Assembly: GCA_900465675.1 (NCBI GenBank)
Contig: UBJR01000007.1
Location: 124,001 to 188,000 of the forward strand
DNA: 64,000 nucleotides
Source: Hyphomicrobiales bacterium
Lineage (GTDB): Bacteria; Pseudomonadota; Alphaproteobacteria; Rhizobiales; Rhizobiaceae
Reading direction: 5' to 3'
In this document: piece after piece, positions 9,408 through 18,775 of the stretch
Position numbering within the stretch: position 1 is the stretch's first letter
Layout of the letters: each line of letters starts with the position of its first letter
Made by a program: the position numbers and the translations under genes
Notes under the pieces: generated by a model
The model's input: the letters and a program-made list of their open reading frames with translations, nothing else
What the model was told of the DNA's origin: nothing
Database searches by the model: none

Positions 9408-10634
9408 TCAGTCTGCGAACAGTTGTTTCAGGAACGCCATGGTGTCCGGCTGCGCGGCGCGGATGACGGTGAAGTGATCCGTGCCCGGATATTCGTTATA
9501 CGTCACGGGTGTTCCGTCCGCCTTCAATCGGGCAACCAGCGCCCGCGTCGTATTCAAAAAGACAAAGGCATCGTCGGGACCGAGGGAGATGAAGGTCGGC
9601 TTTTTGAGGCGGAAGTTCGGGTTGGCAGCCGGATCATTCGCAGCAAGAAAAGTGGCCATCTTCGGATCACTAGCCCAATTTTCCTTGAAGCCTTCGAACT
9701 TTGCGCCTCTTGCGGCGATCGCTTTGGACAGCCCACCGATGGCAGGAACCGAACAACGTGTTGTAAAGTCCTTCAGCTGCGCTTCAAGGTCAGGCCCCAT
9801 CACGGATGAAGCCTTGAATGAAGGATCGACAACCTTCAGCCCGGTCGTCATGAGGGCGACGTTGAAGTTCTGAAGAAGGCGATAGTCGCCTGCCTTGTCC
9901 GGGTTCACAGCGGCTCGCTGCCCAAGCTCTTTCACGAAGGCATCTATCGAGGTGTAGGGCGCTATGGCCACCGTGCCCTTGAATTCGAATTGCGGCGCTT
10001 CATCAGTATAGGCTTCGACGCCGAGAACCGCGTGACCCCCATCAGAATGTCCGACCGCAACATACTGCTTCGAAAGGTTGGCATCGACTTTGTGGGCAGC
10101 GACAACGCCGCTGATCAGTGATCGTGCAAGACTGCTGGCATTGAAGTAGGGGTAGGGAACTTCAGCCACTTCACCCAAGCCCTCAAGATCCGGGGCGACG
10201 ACCGCATAGCCTGCGTTTACAAGCGTCGAGATCTCGAACAGGTAATCGCTGGTGAAGCCGTCTTTGGTGAGGCCACCATCCAGTTCATCCGTTAAGCTCG
10301 GTGCGCACAGCTTGTTGCCAGGCGTCGTCGTCCCATGTGCCCAGGCGATGACCGGCCATCCGCCTTGCGGCGCATGTCCTTCTGGCACGAAGAGAAGGGT
10401 CGAAGCCTTTGTCTGTCCTCCGGACACGGACTGCATATAATAGATGATCAGCTCCGCGCGCCCCTTGATCTGTGGGGAAATCTTGTGTGGGTTATGAGAG
10501 ATCACCGATCCAGACGTTGCCGCTTCTTCCACGGCGAAGGCCGGAACGATGAGACCCGTGGTCATCGCGGCCGAGCCAAGGATGGTCGTGACAAGCACGC
10601 GCGTAAGCGCCCTTCTCAAAGTTGAGGCATTCAT
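9408..10634 (-). CDS. Secreted alpha/beta-hydrolase, secretory-lipase-like
   Basis: A 408-residue exported hydrolase. It starts with a basic then hydrophobic signal peptide of about 34 residues ending near VPAFA. The mature part shows an HGT oxyanion segment (AWAHGTTTP), the nucleophile elbow GHSDGG with Ser at about 197, a C-terminal acid in LGPDDAF and a histidine in PGTDHF. This order matches the LIP-type secretory lipase family (esterases on acylglycerols or other esters). The ATG at 10634 follows GGAGTG. The gene leads a probable two-gene unit with the CurA-like reductase, under a copy of the HxlR-associated promoter block. The substrate is not known. Confidence 0.85.
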   Translation of the reverse strand: MNASTLRRALTRVLVTTILGSAAMTTGLIVPAFAVEEAATSGSVISHNPHKISPQIKGRAELIIYYMQSVSGGQTKASTLLFVPEGHAPQGGWPVIAWAHGTTTPGNKLCAPSLTDELDGGLTKDGFTSDYLFEISTLVNAGYAVVAPDLEGLGEVAEVPYPYFNASSLARSLISGVVAAHKVDANLSKQYVAVGHSDGGHAVLGVEAYTDEAPQFEFKGTVAIAPYTSIDAFVKELGQRAAVNPDKAGDYRLLQNFNVALMTTGLKVVDPSFKASSVMGPDLEAQLKDFTTRCSVPAIGGLSKAIAARGAKFEGFKENWASDPKMATFLAANDPAANPNFRLKKPTFISLGPDDAFVFLNTTRALVARLKADGTPVTYNEYPGTDHFTVIRAAQPDTMAFLKQLFAD

Positions 10635-10763
10635 AAGACACTCCAGTTCGTTCAATTCATGATGCGCCGTCGCGAATGGGTGCTTTCCAAAGCGATGCTC
10701 GCGGGGGCGATTGAGAGATCCGATTGGCCGTGTTCAAAGAGACAAGCGCAATCGCCCACGTAA

Positions 10764-10811
10764 GATATACAGGGGATATCTACGGTCAATTACGCACTTT
10801 TAGTAAAGCAG
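10764..10811. promoter_or_regulatory. Shared promoter/operator block, copy 2 (upstream of lipase gene)
   Basis: Ungapped match to 7796-7843: GATATAC at the left, the identical 19-mer CTACGGTCAATTACGCACT (10780-10798) and AGTAAAGCAG at the right. Read towards the lipase gene it gives TTGACC, 16 bp, then TATCTT, a fair sigma-70 promoter about 130 bp before the lipase start. The conservation outside the -35 box suggests a protein-binding site, most simply for the HxlR protein at 7862. Confidence 0.6.
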
Positions 10812-10881
10812 GTTTCACCTCATATATCGGCGTGGGGCAGAGGATCTCGACGCGACCTAGGCCAGCGGTGTTGGCATTCCG

Positions 10882-11148
10882 GTGAGGATCAAGGCGACGA
10901 GCTTCAGCTTCGACCAACTCTCGCCGCGCGAAGCTGCAAGAGACGTTCGATTGCCGAGCTTCATCTACCAGGTTCGCGACGATCTTGTAAGCAAGCCGAT
11001 TGACGTGCAGACCATCTTCGACAATCTGGCGGCCGAGCAGAAGGACTTGTTCTGGATTGAGGGAACAACGCGTCGTTGGGATGGCTACGGCTATTTCTCA
11101 CAAGACCCTTCGAAGATGTTGGCTTGGCTTGATCGATATATGAGCTGA
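10882..11148 (+). pseudogene. C-terminal fragment of an alpha/beta-hydrolase
   Basis: The 88-residue frame opens with GTG at 10882 and reads like the last third of a dienelactone-hydrolase-like alpha/beta-hydrolase. YQVRDDLVSKPIDVQTIFD carries the usual acid-bearing loop, and FWIEGTTRRWDGYGYFSQ is the usual terminal stretch where the catalytic histidine would be expected but is not seen. The N-terminal lid and nucleophile serine are missing, so it cannot be an active hydrolase by itself. No Shine-Dalgarno sequence stands out. It is most likely a relic left by deletion between the lipase promoter and the chemoreceptor gene. Confidence 0.6.
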
Positions 11149-11258
11149 CCCGGATCCAGGTCGCGTGCCGTATAAGAACCAGAGAACTTTTCTGCGACGC
11201 CCTTAAACTCTCGTGGAAACAGCGTCAGCGCTCAGAACGCTGACGCGCTTGATGCGGA

Positions 11259-13094
11259 TCAGCCGGCTCTGCGCATGCGCTGTCCGACAAGATGTAGTTC
11301 GGAGACCCCGCTGAGATCGCCGACGCGGAAACTGCGAATTAAGTTGAGCAGCTCGTCGGTGTCGGTCGCCAATGCTTCGGCCGACGCGGTAGTCTCCTCT
11401 GCCATGGCAGCGTTATGCTGGGTCGCCGCGTCCAGCTGGTTCAACGACGACGATATCGACCGCAGCGTCGTGTCCTGTTCCGAAGCAGAGTGGGCAATTT
11501 TGCCTACGATGTCGCTTGCGGCCTTCACCTGATCTGAGATCCGCTTAAGAGCTTCGCCGGCCTCCCCGACAAGTCGCACGCCGTTCTGTACCTGGCCGGA
11601 CGAGCGGGAGATCTGGTCCTTAATCTCTTTAGCAGCGGCTGCTGAGCGCTGGGCAAGTTCTCGGACTTCCTGCGCCACGACCGCAAAACCCTTACCGGAT
11701 TCGCCTGCACGTGCCGCCTCGACGCCTGCATTCAGAGCCAGCAAATTGGTCTGAAATGCAATTTCATCAATGACGCCGATGATCTTGGAAATCTCGCCAG
11801 ACGAATGCTCGATACCGCCCATGGCCTGGATTGCCTGCGCCACGATCGCATCGGACCGGCTAGCCTCGGTGCTAACCAAGGCAACGCGCTGCGCCGCGTC
11901 GTGAGCGCCTTCTGCCGTCGTCCGCACTGCGACTGTCAATTCGTCGAGTGCTGCCGAAGTTTCCTCCAGATTGGCGGCCTGGCGCTCGGTGCGCTGCGAC
12001 AACTCGCTGGAAGCGCGGCGGATTTCTTCTTTCGAACCGCCGATATCGACGCCCTTAGCGTTGACCTTGGCCACCGCCGACTCGAGGTGGCCGATTGCCT
12101 CGTTGAAATTGTGACGTAACTCGTCATATCGCCGACCCAGATCGCTACAGCGAACCGTCAGGTCGCCGCTGGCAAGCGTCTCCAATGCCTTCCCGATCGT
12201 GGAGACGACATGGGACTGCTCTGCCGCATCCTGCTGCTGGGCTGCGAGATTTTCCTGGCGCGCTCGATCAAGGTTCTGCGTCTGCTGCGCTTCCCGCTCC
12301 GCCATAAGGTGTCGGTCACGGATTTTCTCCTGCAATTCTCCGGTCGCCCTCGCCATCATGCCGACTTCGTTCGTCAAGTCAGTATAAGGAATTTTCGTGG
12401 TGACATCTTCGTCGGCCACCGCAGCGAGCGCATGATGGACAGCGGCAAGCGGCTTGGTGATGTTCCGGATAACAATTAGGGCCAATCCGAGTGCTAGCAA
12501 AAATGCAACGAAGCCAACACTGATCACCTCAATGGTCTTCTCACTGATTTTCGCATCTAGGTCGTCCGTGTAGGCGCCGGAGCCGACAACAACCTGCCAG
12601 GGCTCGAAAACTCGCGAATAGACTATCTTTTTGAACACCTGGTCGTCGGGCATCCCTGGCTTCGCGAAATAATACTCCGTAATGCCGCCGCCCGCGCGTC
12701 CTTTGGCAACGATGTCCTCGCGATACAAATGACCCGTTTTGTCCGGCTGCCCCTTTTGTGGCACTCCGACAATTTTTGGGTTGTAATGGAAAACCGTTGT
12801 TACGTCATAGTTCAGACCGAAAATATACCCCGCGGGTTCAAACTTGATCCCCGCGACAGTAGTATAAGCAAGTTTTTGCGCCTCCTCGTGGGACAGGACA
12901 CCTGATTTTTCCTGGGCGTAATAGGACTGAAGAATTGAAATGCCAGACTCCACCTGCGTACGCAGCATCTCGGAGCGCTCGGTGTAGATCGCCCCTGCTG
13001 AGCTCCGGACCTGGTAATAGGTGAAAGCTACGAAGGCCGCCATGAGCACGGCGACCATACCCAGAAGCTGATGGGAAATTTTGAGGTTTTTCAT
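11259..13094 (-). CDS. Transmembrane methyl-accepting chemotaxis protein with Cache sensor
   Basis: A classical membrane chemoreceptor of 611 residues. One membrane helix lies at about 10-28, a periplasmic single-Cache domain at about 35-185 (aromatic- and glycine-rich, with EPAGYIFGLNYDVTTVFHYN and WQVVVGSGAYTDDL), and a second helix at about 190-212. A HAMP domain and the coiled-coil signalling region follow, with the conserved tip [20 protein letters not shown] near residue 440. sCache domains in this group usually bind small carboxylates; the ligand here is unknown. No CheR-binding pentapeptide is present at the C terminus, unlike the receptor at 5098. The ATG at 13094 (MKNLKISHQ) is preferred over an upstream TTG. 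Confidence 0.92.
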   Translation of the reverse strand: MKNLKISHQLLGMVAVLMAAFVAFTYYQVRSSAGAIYTERSEMLRTQVESGISILQSYYAQEKSGVLSHEEAQKLAYTTVAGIKFEPAGYIFGLNYDVTTVFHYNPKIVGVPQKGQPDKTGHLYREDIVAKGRAGGGITEYYFAKPGMPDDQVFKKIVYSRVFEPWQVVVGSGAYTDDLDAKISEKTIEVISVGFVAFLLALGLALIVIRNITKPLAAVHHALAAVADEDVTTKIPYTDLTNEVGMMARATGELQEKIRDRHLMAEREAQQTQNLDRARQENLAAQQQDAAEQSHVVSTIGKALETLASGDLTVRCSDLGRRYDELRHNFNEAIGHLESAVAKVNAKGVDIGGSKEEIRRASSELSQRTERQAANLEETSAALDELTVAVRTTAEGAHDAAQRVALVSTEASRSDAIVAQAIQAMGGIEHSSGEISKIIGVIDEIAFQTNLLALNAGVEAARAGESGKGFAVVAQEVRELAQRSAAAAKEIKDQISRSSGQVQNGVRLVGEAGEALKRISDQVKAASDIVGKIAHSASEQDTTLRSISSSLNQLDAATQHNAAMAEETTASAEALATDTDELLNLIRSFRVGDLSGVSELHLVGQRMRRAG

Positions 13095-13507
13095 GATCGA
13101 CTCGGGATAGCCAGCCAAAGCTCTTTGAGGATCTAAGGCTAGAATGGTTTCGATGAAGTGGTGTGGCGCTGCGCTTTATCTCGAATGCTGCAGCCCGTGC
13201 GAAGACTGCTTCGTATAATTGAATATAAACTTAAAATTCCGGGCGATTGCGCGAGAATGATCTGCCTTTTTCACGACAGCCTCATTTTGAATTTAAGTGC
13301 TTTTCCGAACGGCGTAATCGCGACGCTGCGCTCCCAAGATTTCACTAAATCGATATGCCGTGAGCCATATCAAGGCTAGAAGTGGGCAACTGTTCCAGTC
13401 GTCCCAGTTTTGGATAATATGCCGGGACGCCACCGTCCGAACGCGCGAAACTTCACCATTGTGTCACGGCGATAAAAATCCTTGGCGCTGCCGAGCAAAG
13501 ACGAGGT
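13095..13507. other. Intergenic region between chemoreceptor and threonine dehydrogenase genes
   Basis: About 410 bp, downstream of the threonine-degradation operon and upstream of the chemoreceptor (both on the minus strand). It must contain the chemoreceptor promoter and the operon's 3' end. No gene, strong hairpin or recognisable box was found. Confidence 0.35.
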
Positions 13508-14470
13508 TCATACCCGCTCTCTCGTCGACAGGTGCGCTAGATTTTTCAGCATGTCTGAGACTATCTCGGCTAGGCCGAAACGAGGTTTCCAGTCCCAGTC
13601 CCGCTGAGCTGCAGCATCATCAATGGAGTTGGGCCAGCCCGCGGCGATGGACTGACGGAAGTCGGGTCTGAACTCGACATTGAACTCTGGAAGTCGGCGC
13701 CGGATTTCTGCAATGATGTCTCTTGGGGTAAAGCTCACACCTGCCACATTGTAGCTGCCCCGTTTGGTAATCCGTTCGCTGGGTGCAGCCATGAGTTCGA
13801 TCGTTGCCCGCACTGCATCCTCCATGTACATCATCGGGAGTACTTCTCCCTCGTTCAGAAAGCACGCGTAGGTCTCGTTCTTGATCGCGAAATGGAAGAT
13901 ATCGATCGCGTAATCAGTTGTGCCGCCACCTGGAGGAGTCTTATATGAAATTAAACCCGGGTATCTCAGGCTGCGGACATCCACGCCGTGGTTTTCGAAA
14001 TACCACCGACACCATCCTTCGCCTGCGAGCTTGGAAATCCCATAGACGGTCTTCGGCTCCATGATGGTGCTTTGCGGTGCTTGTCGCTTAGGAGTGGTTG
14101 GCCCGAAAGCAGCAATCGAACTTGGCCAGAAAACTTTGTTGAGTTTGTTCAGTCGGGCAACTTCCAAGACATTCAATAGGCCGGACATATTGAGGTTCCA
14201 AGCCCACTGAGGGTTTTGCTCGCCTGTTGCCGACAGGGCCGCGGCGAGATGATAAATTTGCGTTACATCGTGCCGCAAGACGATCGCCTGCAGGTCATCG
14301 CGTCTTGTCACATCAAGCGATTCATGACGAATTTTTGGATGGCGTCCCTCTGCTATGAGGTCGCTCGTTATAACGTTTTCGCATCCTACGCGGTCAGCAA
14401 TAGCCTGAGCTAGCTCCGTTCCCAGCTGACCATTCGCTCCGGTTATCAAGATTCTCGCCGGCCGGTTCAT
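13508..14470 (-). CDS. L-threonine 3-dehydrogenase, SDR (epimerase-like) type
   Basis: A 320-residue extended SDR enzyme expected to oxidise the beta-hydroxyl of L-threonine to 2-amino-3-ketobutyrate with NAD+. It has the N-terminal cofactor motif [23 protein letters not shown], the [10 protein letters not shown] serine strand, the YGISK catalytic pair and the family segments [19 protein letters not shown] and [10 protein letters not shown]. This is the epimerase-like TDH rather than the zinc enzyme of E. coli. Its start overlaps the KBL stop by four bases (ATGA), so the two are translationally coupled; the KBL enzyme uses its unstable product. Other beta-hydroxy-amino acids are possible substrates. 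Confidence 0.9.
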   Translation of the reverse strand: MNRPARILITGANGQLGTELAQAIADRVGCENVITSDLIAEGRHPKIRHESLDVTRRDDLQAIVLRHDVTQIYHLAAALSATGEQNPQWAWNLNMSGLLNVLEVARLNKLNKVFWPSSIAAFGPTTPKRQAPQSTIMEPKTVYGISKLAGEGWCRWYFENHGVDVRSLRYPGLISYKTPPGGGTTDYAIDIFHFAIKNETYACFLNEGEVLPMMYMEDAVRATIELMAAPSERITKRGSYNVAGVSFTPRDIIAEIRRRLPEFNVEFRPDFRQSIAAGWPNSIDDAAAQRDWDWKPRFGLAEIVSDMLKNLAHLSTRERV

Positions 14471-15669
14471 GGAATAATCGCCAATTCTTTTCCAGCAACG
14501 CGAAAGGCTGCCAATGCATCTTCGAGCTCCTGCTCGGTGTGACTGGCACTGAGTTGAACGCGCACGCGGGCTTGGTCTTTCGGAACGACCGGGTAAAAGA
14601 AACCGATGACGTAAACACCCAAGTCAAGAAGACGCGCTGCAAGTCTCTGCGCGATCGCGGCATCATATACCATCACTGGAATGATCGGGTGCTCACCCGA
14701 CTTCACGGCAAAGCCGAGTGATTCCAACCCTTTTCGAAAGAACCTGGCATTTGCTTCCAACCTGTCGCGTAAAGTGCTGTCCGCTTCAACGATATCAAGA
14801 ACTTCAAGTGAGGCTCTAACGATCGACGGAGCGACACTGTTGGAGAAAAGGTAGGGACGGGAGCGCTGCCGTAGAAGATCGACAACCTCCTTTTTAGCGC
14901 TGGTAAAACCTCCGGAGGCGCCACCGAGCGCTTTGCCAAGCGTGCCAGTGATTATATCGATTGAACCAAACACGCCCCTGTGTTCGTGAGTTCCGCGACC
15001 GGTCCGGCCGATAAAGCCCGATGCGTGAGACTCGTCGATCCCGAGAAGGGCGCCATATTTGTCACAGAGTTCACGGATTTTGGCTAGCTGTGCGATTGTG
15101 CCATCCATTGAAAACACCCCGTCTGTGAAAACCAGTGTAAACCGAGCGCCTGCATCGCCTGCCGCAACTAATTGGCTTTCGAGGTCATTCATATCGTTGT
15201 GCCTATACCGATAACGGGCCGCCTTACAGAGCCGAACTCCATCAATGATGGAAGCATGGTTGAGTTCGTCGCTGATTACCGCGTCGTGAGCACTTAGCAG
15301 CGTCTCAAAAAGCCCACCGTTTGCATCAAAGGCGGATCCATACAGTATCGTATCTTCAGTGCCGAGAAAGCGTGAAAGACGCCTTTCGAGTTCTCGGTGA
15401 GCATCCTGCGTGCCGCAGATAAAGCGAACGGAACTCATACCGAAACCGCGCTCAATCAGCGCATCACTTGCTGCCTTAAGCACTCTTGGATGGGATGACA
15501 GTCCCAGATAGTTATTCGAACACAGGTTGATAACGCGCGAACGACCTTCTGTGTCGATCGTGCTTCCCTGCATGGTGGTGATGATCCGCTCCGATTTGTA
15601 GAGCCCGGATACGCGAATTCCATGCAGCTCCTGCCGAACATTTTCATAGAACTTCTCGGCTATCAGCAA
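14467..15669 (-). CDS. kbl: Glycine C-acetyltransferase (2-amino-3-ketobutyrate CoA ligase)
   Basis: A PLP-dependent alpha-oxoamine synthase of 400 residues that cleaves 2-amino-3-ketobutyrate with CoA to glycine and acetyl-CoA. Family marks are the N-terminal [25 protein letters not shown], the [13 protein letters not shown] loop, [16 protein letters not shown] and the PLP lysine in [13 protein letters not shown]. The frame begins with TTG at 15669 behind GAGGGGG; no ATG near that position fits the family's N terminus. It is the third gene of the unit M20 - ALDH - KBL - TDH. KBL-like enzymes can accept other acyl groups, so it may cleave a larger amino-ketone here. Confidence 0.93.
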   Translation of the reverse strand: MLIAEKFYENVRQELHGIRVSGLYKSERIITTMQGSTIDTEGRSRVINLCSNNYLGLSSHPRVLKAASDALIERGFGMSSVRFICGTQDAHRELERRLSRFLGTEDTILYGSAFDANGGLFETLLSAHDAVISDELNHASIIDGVRLCKAARYRYRHNDMNDLESQLVAAGDAGARFTLVFTDGVFSMDGTIAQLAKIRELCDKYGALLGIDESHASGFIGRTGRGTHEHRGVFGSIDIITGTLGKALGGASGGFTSAKKEVVDLLRQRSRPYLFSNSVAPSIVRASLEVLDIVEADSTLRDRLEANARFFRKGLESLGFAVKSGEHPIIPVMVYDAAIAQRLAARLLDLGVYVIGFFYPVVPKDQARVRVQLSASHTEQELEDALAAFRVAGKELAIIP

Positions 15670-15768
15670 GGCGGCAGCCCCCTCAAAACTGTATTATAAC
15701 GCTGCAGACACAGTCCCTGAACAACGAGCGCCACGGCATCGACTGCCCGGAAATGTTCGCGGGAGTAA

Positions 15769-17214
15769 CTAGAGGCTGATCGATTTGTGTTCGATGTAGT
15801 GGTTCAAGCCCTCAACACCGAATTCACGGCCGATACCACTCTGTTTAAATCCGCCAAACGGTGACATGAGGTCCGGTGCCGCGCCATTGATGGAGAAACC
15901 GCCGGTGCGAATGCTTCTGGCAATTGTCATTGCAAGGTCGGTGTCATTCGTCCAGACCGAGCCCGAGAGACCGTAGTCAGAGTCGTTCGCCATGCTGACT
16001 GCCTGGCCAATTCCATCGTAGGGAATCAGGCATACGACAGGACCAAAAATCTCCTCTTGGGCCACTCGCATCGAGTTATCGACATTCGTGAACACGGTCG
16101 GCTTGACGAACATGCCGTGGTTAACTCCATGGGGCATACCTTCGCCTCCGGTGGCAACTTTTGCACCTTCACGTTGGCCGATGCGGATGTATTCCAGGAC
16201 GCGCTGGCGCTGCCTTTCGGAAATGACTGGGCCAAGGAAGGTTTCTTGACTGGTTGGATCTCCAATCACCATTTTCTCGACGTCATCAACCATTGCATCG
16301 GCAAACTCAGTATAGCTTTCGGTGGGAACCAGAATGCGCGTCTGGGCGACGCATACCTGACCATTGTTGGCAAAGGAGCGGTATCGCAATGCAGAGACTG
16401 TCTCCGCGATGCTCGCGTCCGGCAAGACAATCGCGGCAGACTTGCCGCCCAGTTCCAAACTACATCTCTTTAGCTGTTCGCCGGCAATGCTTGCAATTCT
16501 GCGGCCTGTAGCAGTCGATCCAGTAAAGCCGATTTTATCTACACCTTGATGCCGCACCAGGTGTTCGCTGACATCGCGGTCAGCGGCCAAAATGCTCAAC
16601 ACCCCGTCCGGCAAGCCTGCTTCGGTGAAAAGCTCTCCAAGAAAATGTCCGTCAATTGCTGTCTCCGGCGCAAGCTTGAGAACGACCGAGCAGCCCGCGA
16701 TGAGCGCTGGATACAGTTTGGCGAGGGCGACCTGATGAGGGGCGTTCCATGGGATGATGGCCGCGACCACCCCGATCGGCTCTCTAACCCACACTCCTTT
16801 GCCTGTTGGGTAAGCTTTGCGCTCTTCGATCCAGGGATAGGACTCAGCCGCAGAAAAGTACGCGGTGCTTTGGTCTCTGATCATGCTTTGCACAGCGCGC
16901 GTAAACCAGAGAGGAGCGCCCATTTCACGGGACAGGAAAAGAGCGAACTCCTCGGATCGCGCTTCGTACAAATCAAAGAAGCGCCTCATTACTGCGAGAC
17001 GCTCCGCAGGCGTGGCCTTCGCCCACGGTCCGTGGAGGAAAGCATCACGAGCGCTAGCAACAGCGAGATCAATATCCTCCGTGGTTGCTAGCGGAGCAGA
17101 GCCCACGAGCTCGCCGTCATACGGAGAGTGAACATTGACCAACTCTGACCCGGAAGATGCAACGCGCTTTCCGCCAATGAAGTTTGCTGTGACGTGGGTC
17201 ATTGAGATGTCCAT
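15769..17214 (-). CDS. Aldehyde dehydrogenase family protein
   Basis: NAD(P)+-dependent aldehyde dehydrogenase of about 481 residues. The substrate/cofactor motif VVAAIIPWNAPHQVALAKL, the glutamate strand LELGGKSAAIVL, the catalytic cysteine in NNGQVCVAQTR and the late QEEIFGPVVCLIPY and SPFGGFKQSGIGREFG segments are all in order. The start is uncertain between ATG 17214 (MDISMTH) and ATG 17202; an in-frame extension to 17316 has no support. It follows the amidohydrolase gene after 138 bp and precedes kbl by 99 bp, so it is probably in the same transcript. A natural partner would be the GMC alcohol oxidoreductase at 25299, which makes aldehydes. Confidence 0.93.
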   Translation of the reverse strand: MDISMTHVTANFIGGKRVASSGSELVNVHSPYDGELVGSAPLATTEDIDLAVASARDAFLHGPWAKATPAERLAVMRRFFDLYEARSEEFALFLSREMGAPLWFTRAVQSMIRDQSTAYFSAAESYPWIEERKAYPTGKGVWVREPIGVVAAIIPWNAPHQVALAKLYPALIAGCSVVLKLAPETAIDGHFLGELFTEAGLPDGVLSILAADRDVSEHLVRHQGVDKIGFTGSTATGRRIASIAGEQLKRCSLELGGKSAAIVLPDASIAETVSALRYRSFANNGQVCVAQTRILVPTESYTEFADAMVDDVEKMVIGDPTSQETFLGPVISERQRQRVLEYIRIGQREGAKVATGGEGMPHGVNHGMFVKPTVFTNVDNSMRVAQEEIFGPVVCLIPYDGIGQAVSMANDSDYGLSGSVWTNDTDLAMTIARSIRTGGFSINGAAPDLMSPFGGFKQSGIGREFGVEGLNHYIEHKSISL

Positions 17215-17352
17215 GTAAAGAGGATGATGCTGTCTATAGTGGCTGCGGACTATAGTGACTGCTGATCTGGTAATTCTTGCCAGCTTAGTTCGCTCGTTGG
17301 ATGCCGCCGTTGACATTGCGGTAGTAAGAGTTGTCTCAAAGGTCGATATCGC

Positions 17353-18567
17353 TTACGGGCGCGTCATCGTCGAAACGAGCTTTTCGCTGATAAGTTTGGT
17401 CCACAGACCGATACCCAGCGGTATGGCTGCGTCATTGAAGTTGAAAAATGGCGAGTGGAGACCAGGGTCGTCTTGTCCCATGCCTGTTCCTAAGAAGAGG
17501 TATGCTCCGGGACGGGCGTTCAACATATATGCGAAATCTTCCGATATCATACTCGGATCTTCTTCGATCAGCATCAAGGCAGGCCCGAGCCGATCTGCGG
17601 CCCGTTTCACGGTGTTGACGCAACGCTCGTCGTTGGATGTGACCGGGATACGGCGTTCAAAACGTATGTCTGCCGAACATCCAAAGCTCTCAGCGATTGA
17701 GTTCGAGATTTCCATAATTCGCAACTCTAATAGGTCGCCGACCGCGTCCTCGAGCCAACGGGCAGTGCCTCGCAATGTGCAAGACTCCGGTAAGACGTTC
17801 CAGGTCGAGCCTCCGTTTATAGCGGTCACGGACACCACTGCTGGTTTTTGTGGCGACAGCGAACGGCTGACAATAGACTGCAATGCCGTGTGAATATGGC
17901 TGGATGCGAGGAGTACATCATTGCCCTGATGGGGGGCCGCACCATGCGCGCCACGTCCCTCCACGGTAATTTCGAATATTGCGAAGGCAGCCATCATCGG
18001 GCCTGGTCTGATGGAGTATGTTCCAAGAGGGCTGGTGGGCCAGTTGTGCAAGCCGAAAATCTCATCGCAAGGGAAAAGCTCAAACAAGCCGTCTTCGACC
18101 ATCCGCTTTCCACCACCTTCATTTTCCTCCGCAGGTTGGAAAATAAAATGGACCGTACCGTCAAGCCCATGCAGATCGACGCATTCGCTTGCAGCTCCCA
18201 ACAACACTGCCATATGACCGTCGTGCCCACACGCATGCATCTTTCCGTCAATTGAAGACGTGTAAGGCACTCCTGTTTTTTCAAAGATAGGTAACGCGTC
18301 CATATCAGCGCGGATTCCGATTGTTCGCTTCCCTGTGCCTTTGGATAGCGATCCGACGACACCAGTTCCAGCCAGCCCGCGATGAACCTCCAAACCAAAA
18401 GACTCCAGCTTCGACGCTATGAAGTTGCTGGTTTCATGCTCGGAGTAAGCCAATTCCGGGTTTCGATGCAGGTGGTGCCGCCACGAAATGATCTCTTCTA
18501 TCGATGCCAAGAGCTTAGTCCCGCCTTTAAACCCGCGAATGCGGCCGCGATTATTGATTGCGCACAC
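17353..18567 (-). CDS. M20-family amidohydrolase (hippurate hydrolase / N-acyl-amino-acid deacylase type)
   Basis: A metal-dependent amide hydrolase of the M20D group, which splits N-acyl-amino acids and related amides. Visible motifs are HRNPELAYSEHET, the metal site MHACGHDGHMAVLLG, the general-base region FQPAEENEGGGKRM, EGRGAHGAAPHQGNDV in the lid domain, and the last metal ligand region near LHSPFFNFNDAAIPLG. No signal peptide is seen, so it acts in the cytoplasm. The frame can open at GTG 18567 (404 residues) or at TTG 18510, which has a purine-rich sequence upstream; the family's usual start favours the latter. It is divergent from the AraC regulator at 18776 and leads the M20 - ALDH - KBL - TDH operon. 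Confidence 0.9.
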   Translation of the reverse strand: MCAINNRGRIRGFKGGTKLLASIEEIISWRHHLHRNPELAYSEHETSNFIASKLESFGLEVHRGLAGTGVVGSLSKGTGKRTIGIRADMDALPIFEKTGVPYTSSIDGKMHACGHDGHMAVLLGAASECVDLHGLDGTVHFIFQPAEENEGGGKRMVEDGLFELFPCDEIFGLHNWPTSPLGTYSIRPGPMMAAFAIFEITVEGRGAHGAAPHQGNDVLLASSHIHTALQSIVSRSLSPQKPAVVSVTAINGGSTWNVLPESCTLRGTARWLEDAVGDLLELRIMEISNSIAESFGCSADIRFERRIPVTSNDERCVNTVKRAADRLGPALMLIEEDPSMISEDFAYMLNARPGAYLFLGTGMGQDDPGLHSPFFNFNDAAIPLGIGLWTKLISEKLVSTMTRP

Positions 18568-18775
18568 TTAGCACCGAGAGGAGTGGTCGAATTGACATTC
18601 CGATCAACCTTTTTGTCTCAGAGTTCCAATCTGGAATTTCGTCGGCCCCCTGTGTCGTTTGGAGAGGCTGAAATGCTTGACCAGCATGAACTTTGATGGA
18701 AACCTTTCCCTATCCCAGGCTGCGACGTGCCGGGAGCGACTAGTTAGGTGCTGAAACTCTTCGGGAGGATGTAGG

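Noticed and set aside
17255-17893. A 212-codon plus-strand frame
   Set aside because: It lies mostly opposite the M20 amidohydrolase gene, which has full metal-site motifs; the frame itself shows no domain.
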